A stretch of DNA of 64,000 bases. It comes from Pseudomonas marginalis. GTDB taxonomy: Bacteria; Pseudomonadota; Gammaproteobacteria; Pseudomonadales; Pseudomonadaceae. The first letter of the stretch is position 1; the number at the start of each line of letters is the position of its first letter. Of this stretch, positions 47,136-62,233 are shown one piece after another. The position numbers were made by a program, and so were the translations under genes. The notes beneath the pieces are model-generated. The model searched no databases. It was not told where the DNA came from and worked only from the letters and a program-made list of their open reading frames with translations. The stretch spans positions 1,307,001 to 1,371,000 of the forward strand of contig NZ_JALJWV010000001.1 of assembly GCF_024169655.1 (NCBI RefSeq), given 5' to 3'.

Positions 47136-48455
47136 ATGAAACCATTACTCTCCGCCAAACTCCTGCAAACCCTGGCCCCCTGGCGCAACGCCCCGGCCTG
47201 GCATATCGCTTTTTCCGGCGGACTTGACTCCACCGTCCTGCTGCACCTCCTGGCAAATCTCGCCAAAACTGAGAAGCTTCCTACGCTTGGCGCTGTTCAT
47301 GTCCACCATGGCTTGCAAGCCGCGGCCGATGCCTGGCCCGGTCATTGCCAGTCGGTCTGTGACGCCCTTGGGGTCCCCTTGCGAGTCATGCGCGTGCAGG
47401 TGCGGGCCGGTGCAAGCCTGGAGCGCGCGGCGCGTGACGCGCGCTATCAGGCGTTCGGTGAAGTGGTCGGGGCAGGGGCGGCGTTGCTCACCGGCCAGCA
47501 CCGTGACGATCAGGCCGAAACCCTGCTGTTTCGTCTGCTGCGCGGCGCGGGGGTGCAAGGGTTGGCGGCGATGCCGATGCAGCGGCCGCTGGCGGGCGGC
47601 CATCTGCTGCGACCGTTGCTGGGCAGTTCACGTGCCGAGTTGCAGGCCTACGCCCAGGCGCACGAGTTGAGGTGGATCGAAGACCCTTCCAACGCCGACC
47701 CACGCTTCTCGCGAAATTACCTGCGTCATCGTGTATTCCCGCGGCTGACCGAGCGCTGGCCGCAGGCCATTGCGAGCCTGGCCCGTGCCGCTGAGCATTT
47801 GAGCGAAGCCCAAGGCCTGTTGGATGAGTTGGCGGGCATCGATCTGCAAGCCGCCGACCAGCCTTCGCCTTTTCCGTGGCTGCCCTTGCCGTCATTGGCC
47901 CTGGCGCCGTTGTGTGAGCTTTCCGACGCGCGGCAACGCAACGCCCTGCGCCATTGGTTGAACCCGCTGACGCGCTTACCCGACAGCGACCACTGGGCCG
48001 GCTGGCATTCCCTGCGCGACGCCAAGCTCGATGCGCAACCCCTGTGGCGCCTGGCCGACGGCGATCTGCATCGTTGCGGCGAGCGTATCTGGTGGCTGCC
48101 CTCCAGTTGGTCGGAGTTTTCCGACGCATCGGTGAGCTGGGCGCAGCCGCAAAACCCACTAGAGTTACCGGGTAACGGCCAACTCCGATTGATCGGCCAG
48201 GTGCCCGAGGGCGTGCTGCAGGTTCGCTATCGCCAAGGCGGCGAAATCATCGACATCCCGGGTCGCGGTCGGCGCGATTTGAAGCGCCTGCTCAACGAAA
48301 GTGGGCTGCCGGGCTTTGTCCGTGGCAGATTGCCGCTGCTGTATCGGGGTGAGCAATTGCTGGCTGCGCCCAGCCTTGCAGGGCTTTGGAATGTGTCGAA
48401 TGACGGCTGGCAATTACATTGGATGCCACAGACCTGCGATCAAGGTTTGAGCTGA
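47136..48455 (+). CDS. tilS: tRNA(Ile)-lysidine synthase TilS
   Basis: TilS converts C34 of the CAU-anticodon isoleucine tRNA to lysidine, changing its codon from AUG to AUA. The 439-residue protein has the PP-loop ATP site IAFSGGLDSTVLLHLL near 24-39 and the segment VHVHHGLQAAADAWPGHC near 53-70 from the N-type ATPase domain, followed by GQHRDDQAETLLFRLLRGAG near 127-146. The C-terminal domain (about 330-439; LLNESGLPGFVRGRLPLLY) is the substrate-recognition region. It is followed by the pyrG promoter region. Confidence 0.95.
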   Translation: MKPLLSAKLLQTLAPWRNAPAWHIAFSGGLDSTVLLHLLANLAKTEKLPTLGAVHVHHGLQAAADAWPGHCQSVCDALGVPLRVMRVQVRAGASLERAARDARYQAFGEVVGAGAALLTGQHRDDQAETLLFRLLRGAGVQGLAAMPMQRPLAGGHLLRPLLGSSRAELQAYAQAHELRWIEDPSNADPRFSRNYLRHRVFPRLTERWPQAIASLARAAEHLSEAQGLLDELAGIDLQAADQPSPFPWLPLPSLALAPLCELSDARQRNALRHWLNPLTRLPDSDHWAGWHSLRDAKLDAQPLWRLADGDLHRCGERIWWLPSSWSEFSDASVSWAQPQNPLELPGNGQLRLIGQVPEGVLQVRYRQGGEIIDIPGRGRRDLKRLLNESGLPGFVRGRLPLLYRGEQLLAAPSLAGLWNVSNDGWQLHWMPQTCDQGLS

Positions 48456-48475
48456 TAGCGCCTTTCCGGTAGACT
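48447..48475 (+). promoter_or_regulatory. Sigma70-type promoter upstream of pyrG
   Basis: TTGAGC (48447-48452) and TAGACT (48470-48475) have 17-base spacing. The -35 overlaps the end of tilS. Transcripts would carry a leader of about 245 bases before pyrG. Confidence 0.5.
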
Positions 48476-51211
<2,736 letters not shown>

Positions 51212-51226
51212 ACGCCATTTCTCCGT

Positions 51227-51254
51227 GTAGGAGCCGAGCTTGCTCGCGATGCGG
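51227..51254. repeat. Singlet REP element (GTAGGAGC family)
   Basis: GTAGGAGCCGAGCTTGCTCG followed by CGATGCGG is a single, unpaired REP copy with one inserted base (GCCGAG instead of GCGAG). It lies between kdsA and eno. Confidence 0.75.
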
Positions 51255-51330
51255 CCCGAGAGGGCACTATTCCTGGCAAGTTCGTTCTAAGTATTGCAAT
51301 GTGCGCGACAAATTAAATCGAGCGGTATAG

Positions 51331-52653
<1,323 letters not shown>

Positions 52654-52734
52654 TCAGTAAATGGTAAAAAGTCGGCAGGTTGTGTCGGAAAAATCACGAG
52701 AGTGTGAAATTCGACGCTAATCTGATGACGATCA

Positions 52735-52766
52735 AGCACAAGCCTGGGTCTTCCAGGCTTCGTGCT
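52735..52766. repeat. Extended hairpin between eno and ftsB
   Basis: AAGCCTGG (52740-52747) and CCAGGCTT (52753-52760) pair over a 5-base loop, extended by AGCAC (52735) and GTGCT (52762) with one unpaired C. No clean T run follows, so it is a structured element or a poor terminator after eno. Confidence 0.55.
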
Positions 52767-52824
52767 ATCAGCTACTTTAAAAGTTTTGCATGGCTGTCTT
52801 TTTTCACTGGATACCCGATATTCG

Positions 52825-53103
52825 ATGCGCAGTCCCAACTGGTTGTTCCTCGTCTTGCTCTTGTTGCTGGCTGGCCTGCAGTACCGCCTCTGGGTGGGTA
52901 ATGGCAGCGTTGCGCAGGTAGAAGACCTGACCCAGCAAATTGCCGACCAGCACGCCGAAAACGAACGCCTGCTGGAGCGCAATCGCGTCCTCGATGCCGA
53001 GGTGCTTGAGCTGAAAAAAGGTACGGAGACCGTCGAAGAGCGGGCTCGTCATGAATTGGGCATGGTCAAGGAGGGCGAAACCCTCTACCAGTTGGCCCAA
53101 TGA
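52825..53103 (+). CDS. ftsB: Cell division protein FtsB
   Basis: FtsB is a bitopic inner-membrane divisome protein that forms the FtsQLB complex. The start at 52825 (MRSPNWLFLVLLLLLAGLQY) gives 92 residues with an N-terminal membrane helix at 6-20, followed by a coiled coil (VEDLTQQIADQHAENERLLE, then RNRVLDAEVLELKKG) and the C-terminal RARHELGMVKEGETLYQL segment. A start upstream at 52762 would add a non-homologous leader. The stop overlaps the ispD start (ATGA), as in many gamma-proteobacteria where ftsB, ispD and ispF cluster. Confidence 0.94.
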   Translation: MRSPNWLFLVLLLLLAGLQYRLWVGNGSVAQVEDLTQQIADQHAENERLLERNRVLDAEVLELKKGTETVEERARHELGMVKEGETLYQLAQ

Positions 53104-53807
53104 GTCACTGTTTACCGGCCTTCTGGGCCGTGATTCCTGCCGCGGGCGTCGGTGCCCGTATGGCTGCGGACCGTCCCAAGCAATACTTGCAACTGGGCGG
53201 GCGCACTATTCTCGAACACAGCCTTGGCTGTTTTCTCGACCACCCCTCGCTCAAGGGCCTGGTGGTCAGTCTTGCTGTTGATGACCCTTACTGGCCCAAC
53301 CTGGCGTGTGCCGCTGACCCGCGTATTCAGCGGGCGGCCGGTGGTTTGGAGCGTTCGGGTTCGGTGCTCAATGCGCTGCTGCAGCTCAATGCACTGGGCG
53401 CCAGCGATGATGACTGGGTGTTGGTGCATGATGCGGCGCGGCCTAACCTGAGTCGTGACGATCTCGACAAACTGCTCGCCGAACTCGCGGACGATCCGGT
53501 GGGTGGCCTGCTGGCTGTGCCGGCCCGCGATACCCTCAAGCGTGTAGACAAGCATGGTCGCGTCATCGAGACCGTTGACCGCAGCTTGATCTGGCAGGCC
53601 TACACGCCGCAGATGTTCCGCCTGGGTGCGTTGCATCGTGCGTTGGCCGACAGCCTGGTGGCCGATGCGGTGATCACCGACGAAGCCTCGGCCATGGAAT
53701 GGTCCGGCCAGGCGCCGCGACTGATTGAAGGGCGCTCGGACAATATCAAGGTGACCCGGCCCGAGGACCTGGAATGGCTGCGACTACGCTGGGCCAATCG
53801 GCTGTAG
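53100..53807 (+). CDS. ispD: 2-C-methyl-D-erythritol 4-phosphate cytidylyltransferase
   Basis: IspD couples CTP and MEP in the isoprenoid pathway. The 235-residue protein has the CTP loop VIPAAGVGARMAADRPKQYL near 10-29 and VHDAARPNLSRDDL near 109-122, and TPQMFRLGAL later. Its ATG lies in the ftsB stop. The last codon and TAG stop (53805-53807) lie inside the left arm of a REPIN, so that element was placed exactly at the end of the gene. The next MEP gene, ispF, is about 3 kb further on, separated by the formaldehyde genes. Confidence 0.95.
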   Translation: MSHCLPAFWAVIPAAGVGARMAADRPKQYLQLGGRTILEHSLGCFLDHPSLKGLVVSLAVDDPYWPNLACAADPRIQRAAGGLERSGSVLNALLQLNALGASDDDWVLVHDAARPNLSRDDLDKLLAELADDPVGGLLAVPARDTLKRVDKHGRVIETVDRSLIWQAYTPQMFRLGALHRALADSLVADAVITDEASAMEWSGQAPRLIEGRSDNIKVTRPEDLEWLRLRWANRL

Positions 53808-53902
53808 GAGCGAGCTTGCTCGCGAAAAACGTCAACGATAACGCGGACAATCTGGATTGAAGCGGCGCTCTCAAGTTTTTCGCGAGCAAGCTCGCTCCTA
53901 CA
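53803..53902. repeat. REPIN overlapping the ispD stop codon
   Basis: TGTAGGAGCGAGCTTGCTCG at the left and its inverse ending CTCGCTCCTACA at the right flank about 60 bases. The left TAG is the ispD stop. The element lies between convergent ispD and the LysR regulator gene. Confidence 0.85.
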
Positions 53903-53918
53903 TAAACGATAAACGCCA

Positions 53919-54821
53919 TCAATGCTCAGTACCGTACTCGGGCCGTTCGGCCAACCCTGCCTTTAAATACTCCACCAGCTTCCTGACCTTCGGCGACAAA
54001 TGCCGCTGCTGCGGATACAACGCCCACACCGCCGTATTCGGCGGCTGATGCGCCTCCAGTAACGACACCAACGCGCCACTGTGCAAATGCTCCAGCACGT
54101 AATAGTCCGGCAACTGGCACAAGCCCACCCCTTGTAACGCCGCGTCCAATACCGCTTGCCCGCTGTTGCAGCGCCAGTTGCCTTGCACCCGTTGGGAAAA
54201 TTCGCGCCCATCCTGGGCCAGTTGCCAGATGTCCGAGCTGCCGACCAGGCAGTTATGCCGACTCAATTCCGACAAACTATGTGGCCGCCCATACCGCGCA
54301 AGGTAGGACGGCGACGCGCACAAGTACATGCGTCGCGGCGCCAGGCGGCTGGCGACCATGCGCGAGTCTTGCAGGCGCCCCAGGCGAATTGCCAGGTCAA
54401 GGCCTTCGTGGACCAAATCCAACTGGCGATTGCTCAGCTCGATATCCACCCGCAGTTGCGGGTAAAGCCCCATGAACCGCGTCACCAGTGGCACGATAAA
54501 CCGCTCGCCATACGCCACGGCGCAGGTCATGCGCAACATGCCCTTGGGCTCGCTGGCGAGGTCACCGACGGCGCGCAGGGCTTCTTCGCGGCCATCCTGC
54601 AGGCGCTGGCAGTGTTGCAGAAAGGTCTGGCCGGCTTCGGTCAGGGTCACCTTGCGGGTACTGCGATACAGCAAGCGCGTTTGCAGCCGTTCTTCCAGGC
54701 GTGCCACCTGTCGGCTGATGTGCGACGAAGACACCCCAAGGCGTTCCGCCGCCGCAGTGAATTGGCTGCATTCAGCGACGGCGACGAACTCATCGATGCC
54801 TTCCCAGCGGTTTTCCAGCAT
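53919..54821 (-). CDS. gfnR: LysR-type regulator, likely controller of formaldehyde detoxification genes
   Basis: The 300-residue protein is a LysR regulator: the N-terminal winged helix (FVAVAECSQFTAAAERLGVS, then SSHISRQVARLEERLQTRLL) spans residues 12-50, followed by the co-inducer domain. It is encoded divergently from adhC-fghA with 109 bases between, a layout in which P. aeruginosa GfnR (PA3630) activates the glutathione-dependent formaldehyde genes. The gene name is by this position and by homology as I recall it; another LysR in the same spot would look similar. An inverted repeat GATTA-T-TAATC lies in the intergenic region. Confidence 0.85.
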   Translation of the reverse strand: MLENRWEGIDEFVAVAECSQFTAAAERLGVSSSHISRQVARLEERLQTRLLYRSTRKVTLTEAGQTFLQHCQRLQDGREEALRAVGDLASEPKGMLRMTCAVAYGERFIVPLVTRFMGLYPQLRVDIELSNRQLDLVHEGLDLAIRLGRLQDSRMVASRLAPRRMYLCASPSYLARYGRPHSLSELSRHNCLVGSSDIWQLAQDGREFSQRVQGNWRCNSGQAVLDAALQGVGLCQLPDYYVLEHLHSGALVSLLEAHQPPNTAVWALYPQQRHLSPKVRKLVEYLKAGLAERPEYGTEH

Positions 54822-54863
54822 GGCGATTATCCCTGTACAGCAATAAAGTTTTGCTTTTGCCTG

Positions 54864-54874
54864 GATTATTAATC
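54864..54874. promoter_or_regulatory. Palindrome between LysR gene and adhC (possible operator)
   Basis: GATTA and TAATC flank a central T. It lies within the region expected to hold the -35 of adhC; a weak TTATTA/TACACT pair (54866 and 54889, 17-base spacing) overlaps it. LysR sites typically contain T-N11-A cores; this one is a candidate only. Confidence 0.35.
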
Positions 54875-54912
54875 AGTCAGCCATGTTTTACACTCACCGC
54901 CTCAGTTTTTAA

Positions 54913-56043
<1,131 letters not shown>

Positions 56044-56051
56044 GGTCGGCC

Positions 56052-56897
56052 ATGAGTCTGGAAAACCTGTCGTGCCAGAAGAGCTTCGGCGGCTGGCATA
56101 AACGCTACAAGCATCATTCTGACGTGCTCGGTTGCGACATGACCTTCGCCGTCTACCTGCCGCCGCAGGCGGAGCAGGGCGGCAAGCTGCCGGTGGTGTA
56201 CTGGCTGTCCGGGTTGACCTGCACCGATGAAAACTTCATGCAGAAAGCCGGCGCCCAGCGCGTGGCGGCCGAACTGGGGCTGATCATCGTCGCGCCGGAC
56301 ACCAGCCCCCGTGGCCCCGGTGTGCCGGGCGATCCGGACAACGCCTGGGATTTCGGCCTGGGAGCCGGTTTCTATCTGAATGCCACCCAGGAACCCTGGG
56401 CCAAGCACTATCGGATGCATGACTACGTGGTGCAGGAATTGCCGGCGTTGGTTGAAGCGCATTTCCCTGCTTCGGATAAACGCGGTATCAGCGGCCACTC
56501 CATGGGCGGCCACGGTGCGCTGGTGTGTGCATTGCGCAACCCCGGGCGTTACCTATCGGTGTCGGCGTTTTCGCCGATCAACAACCCGATGGATTGCCCA
56601 TGGGGCCAGAAAGCCTTCTCCCGTTACCTGGGCGAAGAACGTTCGAAGTGGCGCGAGTGGGACGCTTGCGTGCTGATCAGCGAAACCTCGGAAAAACTGC
56701 CATTGCTGGTGGACCAGGGCGACCGCGACGACTTCCTCGCGGTGCAGCTCAAGCCCGAAGCCTTGCAGCAAGCGGCGAAAGCGGCCAATCACCCGCTCGA
56801 ACTGCGCCTGCAACCCGGCTACGACCACAGCTACTTCTTTATCGCCAGCTTCATCGAAGACCATTTGCGACATCATGGTCGTGCTTTGCTCGGTTAA
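56052..56897 (+). CDS. fghA: S-formylglutathione hydrolase
   Basis: FghA cleaves S-formylglutathione to formate and glutathione, completing the detoxification pathway begun by adhC. The 281-residue esterase-D family protein has [20 protein letters not shown] near 43-62 (oxyanion side) and the nucleophile Ser in [19 protein letters not shown] near 143-161 (GHSMGG). The catalytic His is expected in [19 protein letters not shown] near 255-273. It is followed by ispF after a 53-base gap that holds a terminator. Confidence 0.96.
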   Translation: MSLENLSCQKSFGGWHKRYKHHSDVLGCDMTFAVYLPPQAEQGGKLPVVYWLSGLTCTDENFMQKAGAQRVAAELGLIIVAPDTSPRGPGVPGDPDNAWDFGLGAGFYLNATQEPWAKHYRMHDYVVQELPALVEAHFPASDKRGISGHSMGGHGALVCALRNPGRYLSVSAFSPINNPMDCPWGQKAFSRYLGEERSKWREWDACVLISETSEKLPLLVDQGDRDDFLAVQLKPEALQQAAKAANHPLELRLQPGYDHSYFFIASFIEDHLRHHGRALLG

Positions 56898-56921
56898 TAT
56901 GCGACAAAAGTAGGTAGAATC

Positions 56922-56950
56922 ACGCCCTGAATTAAATCGGGGCGTTTTTT
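56922..56950 (+). terminator. Terminator whose stem and T run reach the ispF start codon
   Basis: ACGCCC (56922-56927) and GGGCGT (56940-56945) pair over a 12-base loop and are followed by T6 that abuts the ATG at 56951. The same GGGG (56939-56942) is the only visible ribosome site for ispF, 8 bases before the ATG. Terminator and translation start thus share sequence. Confidence 0.65.
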
Positions 56951-57424
56951 ATGCGTATTGGCCACGGCTACGATGTGCACCGTTTCGCTGAAGGCGATTT
57001 CATCACTTTGGGCGGTGTGCGCATTGCGCACCACCATGGGTTGCTGGCTCATTCCGACGGCGATGTCGTGTTGCACGCCTTGAGCGACGCCTTGCTCGGC
57101 GCAGCGGCGCTCGGCGATATCGGCAAGCACTTTCCGGACACCGACCCGACCTTCAAGGGCGCGGACAGCCGCGTATTGCTACGCCATGTGGTCGGACTGA
57201 TCCACGCCAAAGGCTGGAAAGTCGGCAACGTCGATAACACCATCGTGGCCCAGGCGCCGAAAATGGCCCCCCACATCGAGTCGATGCGCGCGCTGATCGC
57301 CGCGGATCTGCACATTGAATTGGATCAAGTGAACGTGAAAGCCACCACCACCGAAAAGCTCGGGTTTACCGGTCGTGAAGAGGGCATCGCGGTGCACTCC
57401 GTCGCCTTGTTGCTGCGCGCATGA
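56951..57424 (+). CDS. ispF: 2-C-methyl-D-erythritol 2,4-cyclodiphosphate synthase
   Basis: IspF cyclises CDP-ME 2-phosphate to MEcPP in the MEP pathway. The 157-residue trimeric enzyme has zinc ligands D8 and H10 in GYDVHRF and the third His in [20 protein letters not shown] near 37-56. The C-terminal end has [20 protein letters not shown] near 132-151. The gene starts immediately after a hairpin and T run, and overlaps truD at its end (ATGA), followed by surE, pcm, nlpD, rpoS, the order typical of Pseudomonas. Confidence 0.97.
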   Translation: MRIGHGYDVHRFAEGDFITLGGVRIAHHHGLLAHSDGDVVLHALSDALLGAAALGDIGKHFPDTDPTFKGADSRVLLRHVVGLIHAKGWKVGNVDNTIVAQAPKMAPHIESMRALIAADLHIELDQVNVKATTTEKLGFTGREEGIAVHSVALLLRA

Positions 57425-58466
57425 ACGACCAGCAACTGTTGGGCCCGCGGGCCTATGGCGAGGCTTTGGGCAGCGCCGTATTGAAGGCTACCGCTGAAGA
57501 TTTCCAGGTCGACGAAGTGCTCGATATCCCGCTGACCGGCGAGGGTGAGCACCTGTGGCTGTGGGTGGAAAAGCGTGGCCTCAACACTGAAGAGGCCGCC
57601 CGCCGGATCGCCAAGGCCGCCGGCGTGCCGTTGCGCACCGTCAGTTATGCCGGGCTCAAGGATCGCCAGGCGTTGACCCGCCAGTGGTTCAGTGTACAAC
57701 TGCCGGGCAAGGCTGATCCGGACCTGAGCGGCGCGGAAAACGACACCCTCAAGATCCTCAAGACCGGCCGTCACAAGCGCAAGCTGCAACGCGGTGCCCA
57801 TTCGGCCAACGGCTTTACCTTGCGCCTGACGCAACTGGCGGGGGATCACGCGGCCATTGATGCACGCCTGCAACTGATCGCCCAGCACGGCATTCCCAAT
57901 TATTTCGGCACCCAGCGTTTTGGCCACAACGGCGGCAATGTGGTGGATGCGCGTGAGTGGGCGGCTCGCAAGGCCTTGCCGGAGCAGCGCAATGTGCGTT
58001 CGCGGTTGCTGTCGACGGCGCGCAGTTTCCTCTTCAACAAAGTGTTGGCAGCGCGTGTCGCGGACGGTTCCTGGCAGCGTGCCCAGGTCGGCGATCTTCT
58101 GGCCTTCACCGACAGTCGCAGTTTTTTTCCGGCGGGGGAGGCTGAATGCAGCGACCCGCGCCTGGCGATCCTGGACCTGCACCCCACCGGACCGCAGTGG
58201 GGCGAAGGCGATTCGCCGGCTACCGGTGCAACCCATGCACTGGAGCAGGCGGTTGCCGCCAGTGAAGCCGACCTGCGCGATTGGCTGGTGAATGCCGGCA
58301 TGAGCCAGGAACGTCGCATTCTGCGACTGCCCATTGGCGGGTTGACGTGGCATTATCCCGGGCCTGACATTCTGCAATTGGAATTCGTCCTACCGGCCGG
58401 ATGCTTCGCCACTGTCTTGGTGCGCGAGCTTGTTGATCTGGTGCCGGTGGGGCAGACGGACAGCCC

Positions 58467-58479
<13 letters not shown>
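57421..58479 (+). CDS. truD: tRNA pseudouridine(13) synthase TruD
   Basis: TruD makes pseudouridine at position 13 of tRNA-Glu. The 352-residue protein has the catalytic Asp in [19 protein letters not shown] near 74-92 (D80-D81 region), the family block [17 protein letters not shown] near 158-174 and the TRUD insertion domain after that. It starts within the ispF stop and its last 13 bases overlap surE, so the genes are translationally linked. Confidence 0.95.
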
Positions 58480-59893
<1,414 letters not shown>

Positions 59894-60102
59894 TCATTTA
59901 TTCGCGCGCAGTGAATTCTGTTGGCGGGGATGTGTCTTACGGCGGGGTCTATAGAGTCAACATGATTGGTCGTTGGTTTTAAACGCGATGAATTTTTCGT
60001 TTCAGTCGTGTGCCAGTAAAAAGCCAATGCCCAGTTATACTTACGACATATTTCAAGCCTGATACAGGCATTCATGTTCAGCCACCACAAAGGGAGCGGC
60101 GG

Positions 60103-60939
60103 GTGAGTCTCACAGGTCTTGCGCAGCGTATGAGTAAAACAAGCTTTCAGCGACTGGTGCTTGGCCTTGTCTTGAGTTCCTTATTGGCAGCTTGTTCGAG
60201 CACGCCTTCCGGGGGCGCGAGGGTGGTTGACCGCACCAACGCGGCACCGCAAAAACCGACCGTGACCACGGGGCAATATGTAGTGCGTAAGGGCGATACG
60301 ATGTTTTCGATCGCCTTCCGTTATGGCTGGGACTACAAGGCGCTCGCCGCGCGTAACAATATTCCTGCGCCCTACACGATACATCCGGGTCAGACCATTC
60401 GCTTCGATGGACGCACCGGTTCAACGTCGACGGCAGTTGTGACAAACACCGGATCTTCGCCCTCGTCTTCGAGCAAAACCACGATCATTACGCGGCCTGC
60501 GGGCACCGCCGCGCCTACGGTTGCGAGCAAGCCGGCAGCCGCGCCGCTGCCGCCTGCGGGGCCTGCACCGAGCGGTTGGGGATGGCCTTCAAACGGTGTA
60601 TTAATTGGAAAATTCTCTTCAAACGGCAGTTTGAATAAAGGCATTGATATCGCCGGGGATTTGGGACAGCCTGTTTTAGCTGCGTCTGATGGGACAGTGG
60701 TGTACGCCGGGAGTGGTTTGCGGGGCTACGGCGAGCTGGTCATCATCAAACACAGCGATACCTACGTCAGTGCTTACGGCCACAACCGTAGGCTGTTGGT
60801 TCGGGAGGGGCAGCAGGTCAAAGTCGGACAGACAATTGCCGAAATGGGGTCAACTGGTACAGACCGGGTGAAACTGCACTTTGAGATTCGCCGCCAAGGG
60901 AAGCCTGTAGATCCGCTGCAATTTCTACCCCGTCGTTGA
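60103..60939 (+). CDS. nlpD: Lipoprotein NlpD, LytM/LysM-domain amidase activator
   Basis: NlpD activates periplasmic amidases in cell separation. The start is the GTG at 60103, with GGGAG 6 bases upstream, giving 278 residues; an ATG nine codons later (60130) is an alternative. The lipobox is SLLAACSST, with the acylated Cys near residue 30. A LysM domain follows (YVVRKGDTMFSIAFRYGWDY, about 60-105), then a Ser/Thr/Pro linker, and a C-terminal M23/LytM domain (about 165-278). The LytM site is degenerate: the first metal-His position reads NKGIDIAG instead of HxGxD, while LHFEIR remains, as expected for a non-catalytic activator. The rpoS promoter region lies inside this gene. Confidence 0.94.
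   Translation: MSLTGLAQRMSKTSFQRLVLGLVLSSLLAACSSTPSGGARVVDRTNAAPQKPTVTTGQYVVRKGDTMFSIAFRYGWDYKALAARNNIPAPYTIHPGQTIRFDGRTGSTSTAVVTNTGSSPSSSSKTTIITRPAGTAAPTVASKPAAAPLPPAGPAPSGWGWPSNGVLIGKFSSNGSLNKGIDIAGDLGQPVLAASDGTVVYAGSGLRGYGELVIIKHSDTYVSAYGHNRRLLVREGQQVKVGQTIAEMGSTGTDRVKLHFEIRRQGKPVDPLQFLPRR
60618..60635. promoter_or_regulatory. PsrA-type operator within nlpD, upstream of rpoS
   Basis: TTCAAACGGCAGTTTGAA is a perfect 7-bp inverted repeat around GGCA. It fits the PsrA consensus (G/C)AAAC-N2-4-GTTT(G/C). In P. putida and P. aeruginosa, PsrA activates rpoS from such a site in nlpD. A -35-like TTGATA is at 60644-60649; the -10 is not clear (CAGCCT at 17 spacing). Confidence 0.7.
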
Positions 60940-60948
60940 TGTGTTGCC

Positions 60949-60979
60949 AGCCTGTTCCCTCGCGTAGAAGGAACAGGCT
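60949..60979. terminator. Hairpin between nlpD and rpoS
   Basis: AGCCTGTTCC (60949-60958) pairs with GGAACAGGCT (60970-60979) over an 11-base loop. No T run follows, so rather than termination it may be a structured part of the rpoS leader. Confidence 0.5.
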
Positions 60980-61044
60980 CCAGCGTTGCCAAGGATAAAG
61001 GCGTCGCTTGAGCTTGAGGTCGAACTCACCAAAGGACTATAACA

Positions 61045-62049
61045 ATGGCTCTCAGTAAAGAAGCGCCGGAGTTTGACATCGACGATGAGGTTCTCCTTAT
61101 GGAGACCGGCATCGCTACGGAATCGATGTCGAATGAGGGATTAGCTGTACCTTCAGTTCGCACCAAATCCAAGAACTCCACTGCGTTAAAACAGCACAAG
61201 TACATTGACTACACGCGGGCGCTCGATGCGACCCAGCTGTACCTCAATGAAATCGGCTTTTCCCCTCTGCTGACTCCCGAAGAAGAAGTCCATTTTGCGC
61301 GCTTGTCGCAAAAGGGCGATCCGGCTGGGCGCAAGCGCATGATTGAAAGCAACCTGCGCCTGGTGGTGAAAATCGCCCGACGCTACGTCAATCGAGGGCT
61401 GTCCCTGTTGGACCTGATCGAGGAGGGCAACCTCGGCTTGATTCGGGCGGTGGAGAAGTTCGACCCTGAGCGGGGCTTCCGCTTCTCGACCTACGCCACC
61501 TGGTGGATTCGTCAGACCATCGAACGGGCGATCATGAATCAGACCCGCACGATCCGGTTGCCGATCCATGTGGTCAAGGAGCTCAACGTCTACCTGCGGG
61601 CTGCGCGTGAGCTGACCCAAAAACTCGATCATGAACCCTCGCCCGAAGAAATCGCCAACCTGCTGGAAAAGCCGGTAGGCGAGGTCAAGCGCATGCTCGG
61701 TCTTAACGAGCGCGTGTCCTCGGTCGACGTCTCGCTGGGCCCGGATTCGGATAAAACCCTGCTGGACACCCTGACGGATGATCGCCCGACGGATCCTTGC
61801 GAGCTGTTGCAGGACGATGATCTTTCCCAAAGCATTGACCAGTGGCTGTCGGAACTTACCGACAAGCAGCGCGAGGTGGTGATTCGCCGCTTCGGCCTGC
61901 GCGGTCATGAGAGCAGTACCCTGGAGGATGTAGGCCAGGAGATCGGCCTGACCCGTGAGCGGGTGCGCCAGATCCAGGTAGAAGGGCTCAAGCGCTTGCG
62001 TGAGATCCTGGAGAAGAATGGCTTGTCGAGTGAGTCGTTGTTTCAATAA
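61045..62049 (+). CDS. rpoS: RNA polymerase sigma factor RpoS
   Basis: RpoS (sigma 38) directs stationary-phase and stress transcription. The 334-residue protein has a short acidic N-terminus ([20 protein letters not shown]), region 1.2/2 with [20 protein letters not shown], core-binding and -10 recognition [20 protein letters not shown] then [20 protein letters not shown], region 3, and region 4.2 helix-turn-helix [20 protein letters not shown] near 290-310. AAAGGACT precedes the ATG. It is followed by a REPIN, then a cold-shock gene on the other strand. The fdxA gene and the rsmZ small RNA that usually follow rpoS in Pseudomonas were not found. Confidence 0.98.
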   Translation: MALSKEAPEFDIDDEVLLMETGIATESMSNEGLAVPSVRTKSKNSTALKQHKYIDYTRALDATQLYLNEIGFSPLLTPEEEVHFARLSQKGDPAGRKRMIESNLRLVVKIARRYVNRGLSLLDLIEEGNLGLIRAVEKFDPERGFRFSTYATWWIRQTIERAIMNQTRTIRLPIHVVKELNVYLRAARELTQKLDHEPSPEEIANLLEKPVGEVKRMLGLNERVSSVDVSLGPDSDKTLLDTLTDDRPTDPCELLQDDDLSQSIDQWLSELTDKQREVVIRRFGLRGHESSTLEDVGQEIGLTRERVRQIQVEGLKRLREILEKNGLSSESLFQ

Positions 62050-62061
62050 CGACGCAGCATG

Positions 62062-62155
62062 AATGTGGGAGGGGGCTTGCCCCCGATGGCAGTGGTTCAG
62101 TCACTGGATGTATCGACTGACCCACCGCTATCGGGGGCAAGCCCCCTCCCACATT
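62062..62155. repeat. REPIN (GTGGGAGGGGGCTTGCCCCC family) after rpoS
   Basis: AATGTGGGAGGGGGCTTGCC is mirrored by GGCAAGCCCCCTCCCACATT at the far end, with about 50 bases between. Both arms are nearly intact, better conserved than the copy at 46989. Confidence 0.88.
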
Positions 62156-62181
62156 ATTTATGTATGCCCAAATCCCAGGCA

Positions 62182-62212
62182 TAAAAAAACCCCGCTTTTA
62201 AGGGCGGGGTTC
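62182..62212 (-). terminator. Terminator of the capB cold-shock gene
   Basis: AACCCCGC (62188-62195) and GCGGGGTT (62204-62211) form an 8-bp stem; read leftward it ends in TTTTTTAT. It lies 20 bases beyond the cold-shock gene stop and faces the rpoS REPIN. Confidence 0.9.
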
Positions 62213-62233
62213 TTTCGACTAAGTCAGTACAAG

